From Georgenia satyanarayanai (GTDB lineage Bacteria; Actinomycetota; Actinomycetes; Actinomycetales; Actinomycetaceae): a stretch of DNA of 64,000 bases. A model generated the notes under the pieces. It was not told the origin of the DNA, made no database searches, and was given only the letters and a program-made list of their open reading frames with translations. Location: positions 1 through 64,000 of the forward strand of contig NZ_VUKC01000018.1 of NCBI RefSeq assembly GCF_009193135.1, written 5' to 3'. Below, piece by piece: positions 22,101-31,568 of this stretch (within the stretch, counting starts at the first letter, position 1; each line of letters opens with the position of its first letter). Made by a program: the position numbers and the translations under genes.

Positions 22101-22463
22101 TCAGCCCACCCCCCGCAGGTGCTCGACGAGCGCGGGACGACCGCGGCGGCTCAGCACCGCGACGACGTCGATGCGGACCTCCGCCGCGCGCGTCCCGTGC
22201 TCGCTCAGCCAGCGCCCGGCGAGCCGCCGCAGCCGCTCGAGCTTCGCCGGCCCCACGGCCTCGGCGGGGTGACCGAAGCCGGTGCCGCTGCGGGTCTTGA
22301 CCTCGACGAACGCGATGGCGTCCGACCGCGGGTCCCGGGCGACGATGTCGATCTCGCCCTCGCGGCAGCGCCAGTTGCGCTCGAGGATCTCGTAGCCGTC
22401 CTCATGGAGCATCGCTGCGGCGATGCGCTCACCACGGGCGCCGACCTCGTCCTTCGCGGCCAC
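22101..22463 (-). CDS. yraN: YraN family (UPF0102) nuclease-fold protein
   Basis: A 120-residue protein with the restriction-endonuclease-like UPF0102 signature: GARGERIAAAML, WRCREGEIDIVARD and IAFVEVKTRSGTGFGHP (the D...E-x-K catalytic layout), and RLAGRWLSEH. GTG start, one base before comM. It is usually found near rnhB, comM and dprA. Biochemical role unsettled. Confidence 0.93.
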   Translation of the reverse strand: MAAKDEVGARGERIAAAMLHEDGYEILERNWRCREGEIDIVARDPRSDAIAFVEVKTRSGTGFGHPAEAVGPAKLERLRRLAGRWLSEHGTRAAEVRIDVVAVLSRRGRPALVEHLRGVG

Positions 22464-22571
22464 GGGGCACCACCTCCGCGACCAGCGTCACCGACGCCGC
22501 CCGCGCCCCGGCAGCGCCAGCACCGGAGCGGTGCAGGGCTACCGCGCGAGGCCGCCCTGGGGAGCACCGCC

Positions 22572-22877
22572 TCAGGAGGGGAGGTTGAGCTCCGCCCGCG
22601 GCAGCTCCTCGACGTTGACGTCCTTGAACGTCACCACGCGCACCGAGCGGACGAAGCGCGCGGAGCGGTAGACGTCCCACACCCACGCGTCCCCGAGGGT
22701 CAGCTCGAAGAACACCTCACCGCCGGCCGAACGCACCTGCAGGTCCACCTCGTTGGCGAGGTAGAAGCGCCGCTCGGTCTCCACGACGTAGGAGAAGAGC
22801 CCGACGACGTCCCGGTACTCGCGGTACAGGCCGAGCTCGAGATCGGCCTCGTAGTTCTCCAGGTCCTCAGCACTCAC
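22572..22877 (-). CDS. DUF2469 family protein
   Basis: A 101-residue actinobacterial protein of the DUF2469 family, almost always encoded between rnhB and yraN. Recognisable stretches are DLENYEADLELGLYREYRDV and ETERRFYLANEVDLQVR, and the end is DVNVEELP. GTG start with GGGG just upstream; an ATG nearby is out of frame. Function unknown. Confidence 0.9.
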   Translation of the reverse strand: MSAEDLENYEADLELGLYREYRDVVGLFSYVVETERRFYLANEVDLQVRSAGGEVFFELTLGDAWVWDVYRSARFVRSVRVVTFKDVNVEELPRAELNLPS

Positions 22878-22884
22878 GTCCCCA

Positions 22885-23643
22885 TCATGCCCCGGGACGG
22901 GCGAGCACGGCACCGGCGGGGACCGGGACCGGCGTGGTCTCCGGCACAGCGTCCTCGGGAGCCGCCTCCCCACCGGTCGGCAGCCGCCAGGTCCGGCGGT
23001 GCAGCTCGGTGGGTCCGAGCTCACGCAGCGCGGCGAGGTGCCCGGGGGCGGAGTAGCCCTTGTTCGCCTCCCAGCCGTAGGCGCGGTGCTGCTCGGCGAG
23101 ATCGACCATGATCCCGTCACGCTCGCATTTGGCCAGGACGCTGGCCCCGGCGATGACGGCGCAGCGCAGGTCGCCCTTGACCTGGGTCCGCACGGGCGGG
23201 ACGAGGACGGGCAGCCCGGGGTCGAGGGCGCCGAAGAGGTCGTCGGGCGGGGTGAGCCAGTCGTGGATGCCGTCCAGGACGACGATGTCGGGCACCAGTC
23301 CCTGCGCCGCGAGGGTCGCCAGGGCACGGGTCCCGGCGAGGCGGAGCGCGGTGATGATGCCGACGGCGTCGATCTCGTCCGGCCCGGCGTGCCCGACCGC
23401 GCTGCCCACCGACCAGCGGCGCACCGGCTCGCACAGGGCCTCGCGGGCGGGGGCGGTGAGGAGCTTGGAGTCGCGCAGCCCGCGGGGCAGGCGCCCGGTG
23501 CTCGCGTCGACCAGGCACACGCCCACGCTGACGGGTCCGGCGAGGGCGCCGCGGCCCACCTCGTCCATGCCGGCGACAAGCCCGTGGCCGGAGTCGAGCA
23601 GCTCCCGCTCGAGCTGCCGGGTGGGCGGACGGTTCACAGGCAC
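22885..23643 (-). CDS. rnhB: Ribonuclease HII
   Basis: Removes ribonucleotides from DNA and RNA from RNA-DNA hybrids. The 252-residue protein has the catalytic motif [15 protein letters not shown] (Asp-Glu), [18 protein letters not shown] (Asp) and [12 protein letters not shown]. The C-terminal 30 residues are Pro/Ala-rich. Two GTG starts (23643, 23637) are two codons apart and neither has a strong SD. Confidence 0.95.
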   Translation of the reverse strand: MPVNRPPTRQLERELLDSGHGLVAGMDEVGRGALAGPVSVGVCLVDASTGRLPRGLRDSKLLTAPAREALCEPVRRWSVGSAVGHAGPDEIDAVGIITALRLAGTRALATLAAQGLVPDIVVLDGIHDWLTPPDDLFGALDPGLPVLVPPVRTQVKGDLRCAVIAGASVLAKCERDGIMVDLAEQHRAYGWEANKGYSAPGHLAALRELGPTELHRRTWRLPTGGEAAPEDAVPETTPVPVPAGAVLARPGA

Positions 23644-23668
23644 GCAGCCATCGTAGGCACGGGCCCGG

Positions 23669-24430
23669 TCAGGGCGCGGGGACCTCGGCGAAGGTGTCGC
23701 CCGGGTTGCGCAGCACGGACCAGCTGTCGAACGGCCACAGGATGAGGACCGCGGTCCCGACGACGTTGCGCATCGGCACGGCTCCGCCCCCCGGGTCCCC
23801 CTGGTGGGCGCGGGAGTCTTGGGAGTTGGAGCGGTTGTCCCCCATGAGCCACAGGTGGTTCTCGGGCACGGTGACGGAGAACTCGATCTCGCTCGGCGTG
23901 ACGCCCGGCTTGAGGTACGGCTCGTCGATCCCGACGCCGTTGACGGTGAGCCGTCCGTCGGCGTCGCAGCACTCGACGGTGTCCCCACCGAGCCCGATGA
24001 TCCGCTTGATGAGGTGCTCACCGGCGTTCTGAGGGAGGAGGCCGACGAAGGTGAGGACCTCCTCGACCCCGCGCTGGAGCTGGTTGCGCGTGTCGGCCCG
24101 GGGCTCGAGCCAGCCACCGGGGTCGACGAAGACGACGACGTCCCCGCGGCTGACGTCCAGCGGCCCGGGGGCGAGCTTGCTCACGAGCACCCGGTCCCCG
24201 ACGGCGAAGGTGTCCTCCATCGAGCCGGAGGGGATGAAGAAGGCCTGGACGAGGAAGGTCTTGATGAGGACCGACAGGACGAGCGCGCTGACGACGACGA
24301 TCGCGGTCTCCCGCAGCCACCCGCCCTTGCGCCCCGGCGCGGGCTCGGCAGCCTCGCCTGCCTCCTCGGCCCGCAGCTGGTCACGGTCGCGGCGCGTCGC
24401 GCTGGGCCGTGCGTCGTCGTCGTTCGTCAC
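23669..24430 (-). CDS. lepB: Signal peptidase I
   Basis: Cleaves Sec and Tat signal peptides. The 253-residue protein has a charged cytoplasmic N terminus, one membrane helix (about 41-62, [20 protein letters not shown]), the catalytic Ser in [10 protein letters not shown], the catalytic Lys in [11 protein letters not shown] and the [11 protein letters not shown] motif. Between rplS and rnhB, as in other actinobacteria; the hairpin at 24460-24492 separates it from rplS. Confidence 0.97.
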   Translation of the reverse strand: MTNDDDARPSATRRDRDQLRAEEAGEAAEPAPGRKGGWLRETAIVVVSALVLSVLIKTFLVQAFFIPSGSMEDTFAVGDRVLVSKLAPGPLDVSRGDVVVFVDPGGWLEPRADTRNQLQRGVEEVLTFVGLLPQNAGEHLIKRIIGLGGDTVECCDADGRLTVNGVGIDEPYLKPGVTPSEIEFSVTVPENHLWLMGDNRSNSQDSRAHQGDPGGGAVPMRNVVGTAVLILWPFDSWSVLRNPGDTFAEVPAP

Positions 24431-24459
24431 GGCCTGCGCACTCCTGTGTCGGAAAATGA

Positions 24460-24492
24460 CTTCTGCCCGGCTCGAGACGAGCCGGGCAGAAG
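24460..24492 (-). terminator. Rho-independent terminator after rplS
   Basis: A perfect 14-bp stem (CTTCTGCCCGGCTC and its complement) with a 5-nt loop, 20 nt after the rplS stop. On the minus strand the hairpin is followed by TCATTTTCC, a short U-run. This is the best terminator in the window. Confidence 0.85.
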
Positions 24493-24512
24493 CGATGGTA
24501 CGTGCTCGCGAG

Positions 24513-24854
24513 TCAGCGCTTCTCGCGGATCTTGGCCTTCTTCCCCTGCAGGCCGCGCATGTAGTACAGCTTGGCCCGGCGGACGGCGCCGCGGGAGACG
24601 ACCTCGATCTTGTCGATCGACGGGGAGTGGATCGGGAAGGTGCGCTCGACGCCGACGCCGAAGCTCACCTTGCGGATGATGAAGGTCTCGCGGACCCCAG
24701 CGCCGGAGCGGGCCATGACGTACCCCTGGAAGATCTGGATACGGCTGCGGCTTCCCTCGACGACCTTGACGTGGACCTTGAGGGTGTCGCCCGCCCGGAA
24801 GTCGGGGATGTCGTCGCGCAGCGATGCTGCGTCGACGTGATCGAGGGTCTGCAT
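24513..24854 (-). CDS. rplS: 50S ribosomal protein L19
   Basis: L19 lies at the 30S-50S interface. The 113-residue product is standard: [57 protein letters not shown] and [24 protein letters not shown] with GGGAAGG upstream. It has a leader of about 135 nt and its own terminator, so it can be a monocistronic unit downstream of trmD. Confidence 0.98.
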   Translation of the reverse strand: MQTLDHVDAASLRDDIPDFRAGDTLKVHVKVVEGSRSRIQIFQGYVMARSGAGVRETFIIRKVSFGVGVERTFPIHSPSIDKIEVVSRGAVRRAKLYYMRGLQGKKAKIREKR

Positions 24855-24994
24855 GGTTGTGCCTTCCCGCTGGTGCCACAGGTCACCGGCGCTGTTCGTG
24901 GCAGCATGCGCTGCCGCCATCTGATGGTGGTCACGCTGCCCGGATGCGCCGGTCCCCTGAGGCAGACCGCGCGCCGTGAGCGCATGACCGGTCC

Positions 24995-25022
24995 ATCTTG
25001 CCACAGCGGGTCAGGGCGCCAA
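24995..25022 (-). promoter_or_regulatory. Possible rplS promoter
   Basis: On the minus strand TTGGCG (25022-25017) and CAAGAT (25000-24995) are separated by 16 nt, a fair sigma-70-type match. The -35 lies inside the 3' end of the trmD fusion gene. It would give a leader of about 130 nt. Moderate to low certainty. Confidence 0.35.
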
Positions 25023-26327
25023 AACCGGTGTGCTCATCACCACGTCGTCGTTGGCGACCCCGCCGACGTCGTAGGTCCGGCGCCCGACGACGGCGAAGCC
25101 GCAGCGCTCGTAGAAGCGGCGGGCCCGGCGGTTGCCGGCGTTCGTGCCGAGCCACAGCTGCCTCGCCCCGTGCTGCGCGGCCGCGGTCGTGGCGGCGGCG
25201 ACGAGGCGGCCGGCCAGTCCCCCGCCGTGGACGTCGGGATGGACGTAGCACTTGCTCAGCTCGGCGACGTCCTCGCCGTCCTCGTGGCCCGGTGCCGGGG
25301 AGCCGAGGACGACCATCGTGTAACCGAGCAGCGCGCCGGTGTCCTCGTCGGCCGCCACGTGCACGACGCGCCCGGGGTCGGTGAGGAAACGGGTGAAGCT
25401 GCCGACGTCGAGCTGCGTCGCGACGTGCGCGGCGATCGCCTCCGACCCGAGCGACGGCGGGCAGGCGAGCGGGAAGGTGACGGCCGCGAGCGCGGCGAGG
25501 GCGACGGCGTCGTCGGGGACGGCGCGGCGGACCTGCGCGCGACGAGGGCCGCCCGGACCGACGTACCAGCCCAGCCCGGCCAGGACGCGCCGGTCCTCAC
25601 GGTCCAGCGCCTCGGGCGTGAGCCGCTCGAGGAGGTCGGGCCGGCGGGCGGCGGTGCGCTCGAGGGCGCGGTCCCGGCGCCAGCGGGTGACCTTGGCGTG
25701 GTGCCCGGACGTGAGGACCTCGGGGACGGGCAGGTCCCGCCAGGCGGGCGGCTTGGTGTAGACGGGGTACTCGAGCAGGCCCGCGGCGCCGTGGGACTCC
25801 TCGACGAGCGACTCGGGGTTGCCGACGACGCCCGGGAGCAGCCGCGCCACGGCCTCGACGACGACGAGCGCGGCGACCTCGCCGCCGTTGAGGACGTAGT
25901 CGCCGATGGACACCTCGCGGACGGTGACGCCGGGCCGGGTGGCGTAGTGCTCGGCGACGCGGGCGTCGATGCCCTCGTAGCGGCCGCAGGCCAGGACGAG
26001 GCGGCGGGCCCCGGCCAGCTCCTCGGCGGTCCGCTGGGTGAAGACCTCCCCGGCCGGGCTCGGCACGAGGAGCACCGTCCCGCCGTCGTCGGCCGGGTCC
26101 GCGCCGAGGACGGCGTCCAGGGCGGTGCCCCACACGTCGGGGCGCATGACCATGCCCGCACCCCCGCCGAACGGGGTGTCGTCGACCGTGCGGTGCCGGT
26201 CGGTGGTCCATGCCCGCAGGTCGTGGACGGCGAGGTCGAGCAGGCCCGACTGCCGGGCCTTGCCCACCAGGGAGAGCTCGAGCGGCGCCAGGTAGTCGGG
26301 GAAGATCGTCAGGACGTCGATGCGCAC
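25011..26327 (-). CDS. trmD: tRNA (guanine-37-N1)-methyltransferase fused to a GNAT acetyltransferase domain
   Basis: TrmD makes m1G37 in tRNA, preventing +1 frameshifting. Residues 1-250 form a complete Trm[49 protein letters not shown], the trefoil-knot SAM site [17 protein letters not shown] and [13 protein letters not shown]. Without a stop it continues into a GNAT domain (about 260-438) with [13 protein letters not shown], the acetyl-CoA loop [14 protein letters not shown] and [17 protein letters not shown]. Total 438 residues against about 240-270 for TrmD alone. The operon is rpsP-KH-rimM-trmD. The GNAT substrate is unknown. Confidence 0.95.
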   Translation of the reverse strand: MRIDVLTIFPDYLAPLELSLVGKARQSGLLDLAVHDLRAWTTDRHRTVDDTPFGGGAGMVMRPDVWGTALDAVLGADPADDGGTVLLVPSPAGEVFTQRTAEELAGARRLVLACGRYEGIDARVAEHYATRPGVTVREVSIGDYVLNGGEVAALVVVEAVARLLPGVVGNPESLVEESHGAAGLLEYPVYTKPPAWRDLPVPEVLTSGHHAKVTRWRRDRALERTAARRPDLLERLTPEALDREDRRVLAGLGWYVGPGGPRRAQVRRAVPDDAVALAALAAVTFPLACPPSLGSEAIAAHVATQLDVGSFTRFLTDPGRVVHVAADEDTGALLGYTMVVLGSPAPGHEDGEDVAELSKCYVHPDVHGGGLAGRLVAAATTAAAQHGARQLWLGTNAGNRRARRFYERCGFAVVGRRTYDVGGVANDDVVMSTPVLAP

Positions 26328-26328
26328 G

Positions 26329-26844
26329 TCAGGCCCCGTCGTCGTCGCCGGCGAGCAGGCCGCGGGGCGGGTCGAGGACCACGCGCCGGCCGGGGACGTC
26401 CACGACCGGGACGATCTCGCTGACGAAGGGGACGAGCGTGCGCTGGCCGCCCTCCTCGGTGAGGACGAGCAGGTCCTGGGCGGGCATGTGCTCGATCCCG
26501 GCGACGGTCCCCAGGTGCCGGCCGGTGGTGTCCTCCACCGGCAGGCCGACGAGCTGGTGGGGGTACCAGGCGTCCTCCTCGGCGTCCTCCTCGGCCGCGG
26601 CGAGCAGGAGCGTGCCGCGCAGCGCCTCGGCCGCGGTGCGGTCGTTGGCCTGTTCGAAGCGCACGTACCACGAGCCCTGCCGCTCGCTGCTGGCGGCCAC
26701 GGTGAGGGGGCCGCGCTCGGGCGGGTCGGTGCTCAGCACCGCCCCGGGCGTCAGGCGGCCGGCGGGGTCGTCGGTCCGGACCTCCAGGCGCACCAGGCCG
26801 TGCAGGCCGTTCGGTGCGCCGATGCGGGCGACCACCAGCTCCAT
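26329..26844 (-). CDS. rimM: Ribosome maturation factor RimM
   Basis: Binds S19 and helps assemble the 30S head. The 171-residue protein has the N-terminal [20 protein letters not shown] and the PRC-barrel half ([46 protein letters not shown]). The ATG at 26844 follows a GGAGAG. One base separates its stop from the trmD start. Confidence 0.96.
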   Translation of the reverse strand: MELVVARIGAPNGLHGLVRLEVRTDDPAGRLTPGAVLSTDPPERGPLTVAASSERQGSWYVRFEQANDRTAAEALRGTLLLAAAEEDAEEDAWYPHQLVGLPVEDTTGRHLGTVAGIEHMPAQDLLVLTEEGGQRTLVPFVSEIVPVVDVPGRRVVLDPPRGLLAGDDDGA

Positions 26845-26870
26845 CTGTAGCTCTCCTCGGGGTAGAACGA

Positions 26871-26911
26871 GCGCGAGCCCTGGCTCACCGGTGGTGAACC
26901 AGGGCTCGCGC
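26871..26911 (-). terminator. Strong hairpin between the KH gene and rimM
   Basis: A perfect 13-bp stem (GCGCGAGCCCTGG and its complement) closes a 15-nt loop that itself contains CACCGGTG. It lies 7 nt after the KH-gene stop and is followed on the minus strand by TCGTTCTACC. Probably an internal terminator or attenuator lowering rimM-trmD expression relative to rpsP. Confidence 0.6.
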
Positions 26912-26917
26912 CGGTGG

Positions 26918-27154
26918 TCAGCGGTCGGTGTCGACGACGTCGACGCGGACCGGGCCGCGCGTGGACAGCGCGGAGACGACGGTGCGCAGGGCGCGCGCCG
27001 TGCGCCCCTGCCGACCGATGACGCGGCCGAGGTCGTCGGGGTGCACCCGGACCTCGAGCAGCTCACCGCGACGCAGCGACCGGGAGGTGACGGTGACGTC
27101 GTCGGGGTTGTCGACGACGCCGCGCACCAGGTGCTCGAGGGCGTCAGCCAGCAT
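26918..27154 (-). CDS. khpA: KH-domain RNA-binding protein (KhpA/YlqC family)
   Basis: A 78-residue single KH-domain protein of the YlqC/KhpA family ([17 protein letters not shown], then the GxxG loop in [19 protein letters not shown]). Family members bind RNA and, in firmicutes, work with KhpB in cell-size control. It overlaps the end of rpsP by 11 bp. Conserved between rpsP and rimM. Confidence 0.93.
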   Translation of the reverse strand: MLADALEHLVRGVVDNPDDVTVTSRSLRRGELLEVRVHPDDLGRVIGRQGRTARALRTVVSALSTRGPVRVDVVDTDR

Positions 27155-27605
27155 TGGTCTCGTCGGCGGACTCCTCGGCGGGCGCGTCCGAGGGCGCCTT
27201 CTCCTCGGTGGCCGCGGCAGCAGCCTCCGAGGCCTTGGCCTTGCGCTTCTCGGCGTCGTCCTCGGCAGCCTTGACCGCGGCGGCGCGCGCCTCGGCGGCC
27301 TCCTCGGCGCTGACGCCCTTGACGCGCAGGGTGCCCTCGGCGCCCGGCAGGCCCTTGAACTTCTGCCAGTCGCCGGTGACCTTGAGCAGCGCGGCGACCT
27401 GCTCGGTGGGCTGGGCGCCCACGGAGAGCCAGTACTGCGCGCGCTCGGAGTCGATGTCGATGAGCGAGGGCTCCTCGGTCGGGTGGTACTTGCCGATCTC
27501 CTCGATCGCCCGGCCATCACGCTTCTTGCGACCGTCCATGACGACGACGCGGTAGTACGGCGCGCGGATCTTGCCCATGCGCTTGAGACGGATCTTGACT
27601 GCCAC
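27144..27605 (-). CDS. rpsP: 30S ribosomal protein S16 with C-terminal tail
   Basis: The S16 core covers about residues 1-80 ([50 protein letters not shown]). It is followed by some 70 residues rich in Ala, Glu and Lys, giving 153 residues in all; such tails are usual in actinobacterial S16. The GTG at 27605 has GGAG at a suitable distance; a GTG four codons earlier is too close to the SD. Confidence 0.97.
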   Translation of the reverse strand: MAVKIRLKRMGKIRAPYYRVVVMDGRKKRDGRAIEEIGKYHPTEEPSLIDIDSERAQYWLSVGAQPTEQVAALLKVTGDWQKFKGLPGAEGTLRVKGVSAEEAAEARAAAVKAAEDDAEKRKAKASEAAAAATEEKAPSDAPAEESADETNAG

Positions 27606-27733
27606 TGTGGTGGTCACTCCTGGTTCATGTGGGGTGGGCCGACGCGTGTGCCCGGTGGGTTTCGGGGACGTGCTTGGCCCTGGACGCGGCTCCGACGGGT
27701 GAGAGGGGCCCACCGGTCCGAGTACAGCGGGTC

Positions 27734-27763
27734 ATTCTGCCAGACCGGCGGGCCCATTCCCAA
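27734..27763 (-). promoter_or_regulatory. Possible rpsP promoter
   Basis: Minus-strand TTGGGA (27763-27758) and CAGAAT (27739-27734) are 18 nt apart, about 130 nt before the rpsP start. It resembles the possible rplS promoter in form. No other gene could use it. Low certainty. Confidence 0.35.
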
Positions 27764-27829
27764 GCGTGCGCCCTCCGCGGGCGGGTGGGGCGTTGGTCAC
27801 CCCGGGGCGGGCACGACGCCGCGCGCCGG

Positions 27830-28612
27830 TCAGGACCAGCGGAAGGTCCTGGCCGCCAGCGGGTAGCAGACGAGCACGTAACCCGCCATGACGAGCAGCT
27901 GCTGGGCGGGGACGCCCTGCTCGAACCATGCCGTCATCAGCGCCTGGCTCGCCGCCCCGAGCGGCGTCCAGGTGGCGATGGTCGCCAAGGAGTCCGGCAT
28001 CATCGGTCCCGGCGTCCACATGCCCGCGAAGAGCAGCATCGGGAAGTAGATGAGCATCCCGATCCCGGAGGCGGCGCTGCCCTTGGGGGCACGGGCCGCG
28101 ATGAGCAGCCCGATCCCGAACATCGCCGTCACCCCGAGGACGAAGGCGCCGAGCGCGAGCAGCGGCCGCTCCGGCGCCGGGGAGCCGAAGGCGAGGGACG
28201 CGGCGAGGACCGCGAGCAGGGAGGCCGCGACGACGGCGACGGCGTTGATGAGGACGTGGGCGACGAGCACCCCCTGGGGGCGCATGGGCGTCGTGGACAG
28301 ACGACGCAGGACGCCGTTGTGCCGGTAGTCCGCCACGTAGACCGGCAGGGTGACGAGGGCGACGCTCGCCATCGCCGTCGCGATCGCGACGGGCGCCATG
28401 AGGTCGACGGCCCGCAGACCGAGCCACGGCTCCGGCAGGTCCCCGATCGGTTCCCGCATCCCGGGGATGATGAAGCCGATCCCGAGAACGAGCACCGAGG
28501 GGAACAGCAGCGCGAAGAACCAGCTGCTGACGTCCCGCATGAACAGCCGCGCCTCGGCGAGGGTGAGCGTGCCCAGCCCCCGGGTGCCGGCGTGTGCGGT
28601 GAGCGTCGTCAT
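27830..28612 (-). CDS. ABC-2 type transporter permease
   Basis: A 260-residue membrane protein with about six helices (FFALLFPSVLVLGIGFIIPG, VALVTLPVYVADYRHNGVLRRL, the latter a typical ABC-2 cytoplasmic loop with RRLSTTPMRP). It forms an exporter with the ATPase encoded immediately upstream, joined by an ATGA overlap. Substrate unknown; homologous pairs export drugs, antibiotics or lipids. Last gene of the operon started by the GntR regulator. Confidence 0.88.
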   Translation of the reverse strand: MTTLTAHAGTRGLGTLTLAEARLFMRDVSSWFFALLFPSVLVLGIGFIIPGMREPIGDLPEPWLGLRAVDLMAPVAIATAMASVALVTLPVYVADYRHNGVLRRLSTTPMRPQGVLVAHVLINAVAVVAASLLAVLAASLAFGSPAPERPLLALGAFVLGVTAMFGIGLLIAARAPKGSAASGIGMLIYFPMLLFAGMWTPGPMMPDSLATIATWTPLGAASQALMTAWFEQGVPAQQLLVMAGYVLVCYPLAARTFRWS

Positions 28613-29547
28613 GAGACTGCCTCCTCGATCGTGTCGGTGTGCTCCGCGGTCACGCGGACGAAGACGTCCTCGAGCGAGCGGGACAGGGTGCGGATCTCCT
28701 CGGGCACGACGTCCCGCTCCGCGAGCGCGAGGACGGCGGCGGGCAGGACCCGGTGCCCGCCCGTGACGACGTACTCGCCGCCGTCGGGCGTGACGGACGT
28801 GACGTCCGGCAGCGCCGCGAGGACGGCCGGGACCGACGCCGGGGCACCCTCGGGCAGGCGCAGACGGAAGACGCGCTCGTCCTCCTGGGCGCGGATGAGC
28901 TCCGCGGGGCTGCCCTCGGCGACGACGCGACCGTCGTCGATGATGACGAGCCGGTCGCACAGGCGCTCTGCCTCGTCCATGAAGTGGGTGACGAGGACGA
29001 TCGTCACGCCCGTGTCACGCACCCGCTCGATGAGCGCCCACGTGTCCCGGCGGGCCTGGGGGTCCAGGCCCGTGGTGAGCTCGTCGAGGATCGCGACCTC
29101 GGGGTTCCCCACGAGGGCGAGGGCGATGGACAGCCGCTGCTGCTGACCGCCGGAGAGGTCAGCGAACGCGGTGTCCCGCTTGTCCTGCAGGCCCAGCAGC
29201 ACGAGGAGCTCGTCGGGGTCGGCCGGCCCGGTGTAGAACGAGGCGTACAGCCGCAGGGCCTCGATGACCCGCAGCTTGGGCGGCAGCTGGGACTCCTGGA
29301 GCTGGATGCCGAGGCGCTGGCGGACGGCCGCGGGGGTGCGCTGGGGGTCGGCGCCGAGGAGCCGGACGGTGCCGCCGTCGGCGTGGCGCAGACCGGCGAG
29401 GCACTCCACGGTGGTCGTCTTGCCGGCCCCGTTCGGGCCGAGGATGCCGAAGATCTCGCCCCGCTGGATGGTGAGGCTGACGTCGGCGACGGCGACCTTG
29501 TCGCCGTAGGTCTTGCGGAGGTGGCGGACCTCGATGACGGGTTCCAT
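28609..29547 (-). CDS. ABC transporter ATP-binding protein (DrrA/CcmA type)
   Basis: A 312-residue ATPase with Walker A GPNGAGKTTT, signature LSGGQQQR, Walker B VAILDELTTGLDPQ and the switch His in LVTHFMDEAE. A C-terminal domain (about 220-312) follows, as in drug or polysaccharide exporters. The ATG at 29547 (MEPVIEVRHL) has GGAG upstream and lies 1 nt after the stop of the preceding membrane gene. Confidence 0.92.
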   Translation of the reverse strand: MEPVIEVRHLRKTYGDKVAVADVSLTIQRGEIFGILGPNGAGKTTTVECLAGLRHADGGTVRLLGADPQRTPAAVRQRLGIQLQESQLPPKLRVIEALRLYASFYTGPADPDELLVLLGLQDKRDTAFADLSGGQQQRLSIALALVGNPEVAILDELTTGLDPQARRDTWALIERVRDTGVTIVLVTHFMDEAERLCDRLVIIDDGRVVAEGSPAELIRAQEDERVFRLRLPEGAPASVPAVLAALPDVTSVTPDGGEYVVTGGHRVLPAAVLALAERDVVPEEIRTLSRSLEDVFVRVTAEHTDTIEEAVS

Positions 29548-29548
29548 C

Positions 29549-30310
29549 TCATGACTCCGTTCGGGCGATGGGGACACGGCGGACGAGCAGGGCGAAGGCG
29601 AGGCCGGCCGCGAGGACCAGCACGGCGCCGATGAGGTAGGCGCTCCAGCCGGGCGCGTCGAAGGGGACGAAGGGGGCCTCCGTCCAGCTCGTCATGAACA
29701 TGACGGCGAGGATCGGCGAGATGGTGAGGGGCAGCGCGAGGGTTCCCCACCAGCCGCCGAGCCGGTAGTAGGTGATGCCCACGAGCAGTCCGGTGAGGGT
29801 GCCCGCGAGCGCGAGGAGCGCGTGGTCGACGAGGAGCACGCCGGTGCCCGACTCCCACACGCCCGCCGTGTACTCCTCCCCCGGCTCGGCGTCGTGCTGC
29901 CAGCCCATGCGGTCGTAGAGCACCCCCTCGAGGAGGAGGAGCCCCGCGGCCGTCACGGCGTGGAGCACCGAGCTGGTCACCGCGGCGACGAGCCCGCCGG
30001 TGAGGAAGGAGCGTCGGGTCATGCCGTTGGCGACGTGCGCGGTGAGGTACGTCGTCGCGACGATGACGGCGATCGAGAAGAGGAACCACACGAGCGGGCC
30101 GGTGCGGACGAACTGAACGATGGACACGTTGACCGTGCCCACCCGGTCGACGACGGCGATGGCGATGCCGGCGCCGACGACGACGATCACCCACAGCCAC
30201 AGCCACATGAGGAGGTAGACCTGGAGGTGGTGGACCGCTGAGCGCACCCACTGCGGGCGGGTGACGCTGACACTGCCGCGCAGGCGCGGGGCTGAGGTAC
30301 CGACGATCAT
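29549..30310 (-). CDS. Multi-pass membrane protein, likely ABC permease partner
   Basis: A 253-residue protein with about six membrane helices (VYLLMWLWLWVIVVVGAGIA, FLFSIAVIVATTYLTAHVA, SSVLHAVTAAGLLLLEGVL, LALAGTLTGLLVGITYY and two more). Its start overlaps the stop of the upstream ATPase gene (ATGA), so it is probably that ATPase's membrane partner, as in Ytr-type systems. No family is recognised with confidence. Confidence 0.75.
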   Translation of the reverse strand: MIVGTSAPRLRGSVSVTRPQWVRSAVHHLQVYLLMWLWLWVIVVVGAGIAIAVVDRVGTVNVSIVQFVRTGPLVWFLFSIAVIVATTYLTAHVANGMTRRSFLTGGLVAAVTSSVLHAVTAAGLLLLEGVLYDRMGWQHDAEPGEEYTAGVWESGTGVLLVDHALLALAGTLTGLLVGITYYRLGGWWGTLALPLTISPILAVMFMTSWTEAPFVPFDAPGWSAYLIGAVLVLAAGLAFALLVRRVPIARTES

Positions 30311-31188
30311 CGGTGCGCCTCCTTCTCCGTCAGGGCGATGAACAGGTCCTCGATCGGCACGGCGCCGATCTCGAGGTCCGCGGCGCGGAAGCGGCCGAGG
30401 GCGGCGGCGTCGAGGCGCTCGAGCACGGTCACCCGCTTGGTGGGCCCGAGCACCTGCTCCCCGAGGACGCGCAGGCCCACCGTCGCGACGTCGACGGCGG
30501 CGGCCGGTCCGGTGACCGTGACGCCGTGGCTGCGCAGCGTGTCGGCCTCCTCGGTGAGGAGCACCGTGCCGGCGTCGAGGACGACGACGTTCTCGAAGAG
30601 ACGCTCGACCTCCCCGATGAGGTGGCTCGAGAGGATGATCGTGCGCGGGTGCTCGACGTAGTCGGCGATGAGGAGGTCGTAGAAGCGGCGGCGCGAGGGT
30701 GCGTCCATGCCGAGGTAGACCTCGTCGAACATCGTCACCGGCGCCCGGGAGGCGAGCCCGATGACGGCGCCGAAGGCGGAGCGCTGACCGCGGGAGAGCT
30801 TGCCCGGCTTCTTGCGCGGGTCGAGCTCGAAGGCGTCGAGCAGCTCCTCGGCGTAGGCCTGGTCCCAGGTGGGCCGGGCGGAGGCGACGAGCTCGAGGGT
30901 GACCTTGAGCTTCTCCTCGCTCAGCACGTCCCCGCTCTCGCGGATGAGGCAGACGCTCTCCATGAGGCGCTCGTCCTCGAAGGGGTCCCGGCCGTCGACG
31001 CGGACGGTGCCGCTCGTGGGGCGCCGCAGCGAGGCGATGGTCGAGAGCATGCTCGTCTTGCCCGAGCCGTTGCGGCCGAGGAGGCCGGTGATGGTGCTGG
31101 CCGGGAAGGTGACGGTCGCGGAGTCGACCGCGCGCGTGTCCCCGTAGTCGACCGTGAGGTCGCGCAGCTCGACGTCGAGGCCGCTCAT
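30307..31188 (-). CDS. ABC transporter ATP-binding protein (Ytr-like)
   Basis: A 293-residue ATPase with Walker A GLLGRNGSGKTSML, Walker B APVTMFDEVYLGMD and the switch His in ILSSHLIGEVE. The signature is LSRGQRSA instead of LSGGQ, a known variant in YtrB-like ATPases regulated by GntR/YtrA proteins. The C-terminal 80 residues form an accessory domain. ATGA overlaps on both sides couple it to the regulator and the membrane protein. Confidence 0.9.
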   Translation of the reverse strand: MSGLDVELRDLTVDYGDTRAVDSATVTFPASTITGLLGRNGSGKTSMLSTIASLRRPTSGTVRVDGRDPFEDERLMESVCLIRESGDVLSEEKLKVTLELVASARPTWDQAYAEELLDAFELDPRKKPGKLSRGQRSAFGAVIGLASRAPVTMFDEVYLGMDAPSRRRFYDLLIADYVEHPRTIILSSHLIGEVERLFENVVVLDAGTVLLTEEADTLRSHGVTVTGPAAAVDVATVGLRVLGEQVLGPTKRVTVLERLDAAALGRFRAADLEIGAVPIEDLFIALTEKEAHR

Positions 31189-31547
31189 GCCTCGGCTCCC
31201 TTCTGCTGGATGTAGCGGACGAGCTCGGCGGGACTGATGCCGAGCATGCGGGCCTCGTCGAGGACCGCGTCGAGGTGGTCGGTGAAGAAGGCGCCGCGGC
31301 GGTGCTCCCGCAGCCGCTCCCGCGCGCCGTCGGCGACGAACATGCCTACTCCTCGCTGCTTGAACAGGACCCCCTCGTCGACGAGCTGCGCGAACGCCTT
31401 GGCAGCCGTGGCCGGGTTGATCCGGTAGGTCGTGGCGTACTGGGTGGTGCTCATGACCTGGTCTCCCTCGGCCAGCGCCCCGTCGAGGATCTGGCGACGC
31501 AGGTGCTCGGCGATCTGCACGTAGATCGGCTCCGGCCCGTCGAACAT
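31185..31547 (-). CDS. GntR family transcriptional regulator, YtrA subfamily
   Basis: A 120-residue regulator: an N-terminal winged helix (PIYVQIAEHLRRQILDGALA, then MSTTQYATTYRINPATAAKA) and a short C-terminal dimerisation helix pair, the hallmark of the YtrA subfamily. The ATG at 31547 follows a strong GGGAGGTG. It heads the ABC operon, and a perfect palindrome (31569-31594) lies directly upstream, so it very probably represses its own operon until an inducer appears. Confidence 0.93.
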   Translation of the reverse strand: MFDGPEPIYVQIAEHLRRQILDGALAEGDQVMSTTQYATTYRINPATAAKAFAQLVDEGVLFKQRGVGMFVADGARERLREHRRGAFFTDHLDAVLDEARMLGISPAELVRYIQQKGAEA

Positions 31548-31568
31548 GGCCCACCTCCCTCGCCTCAC

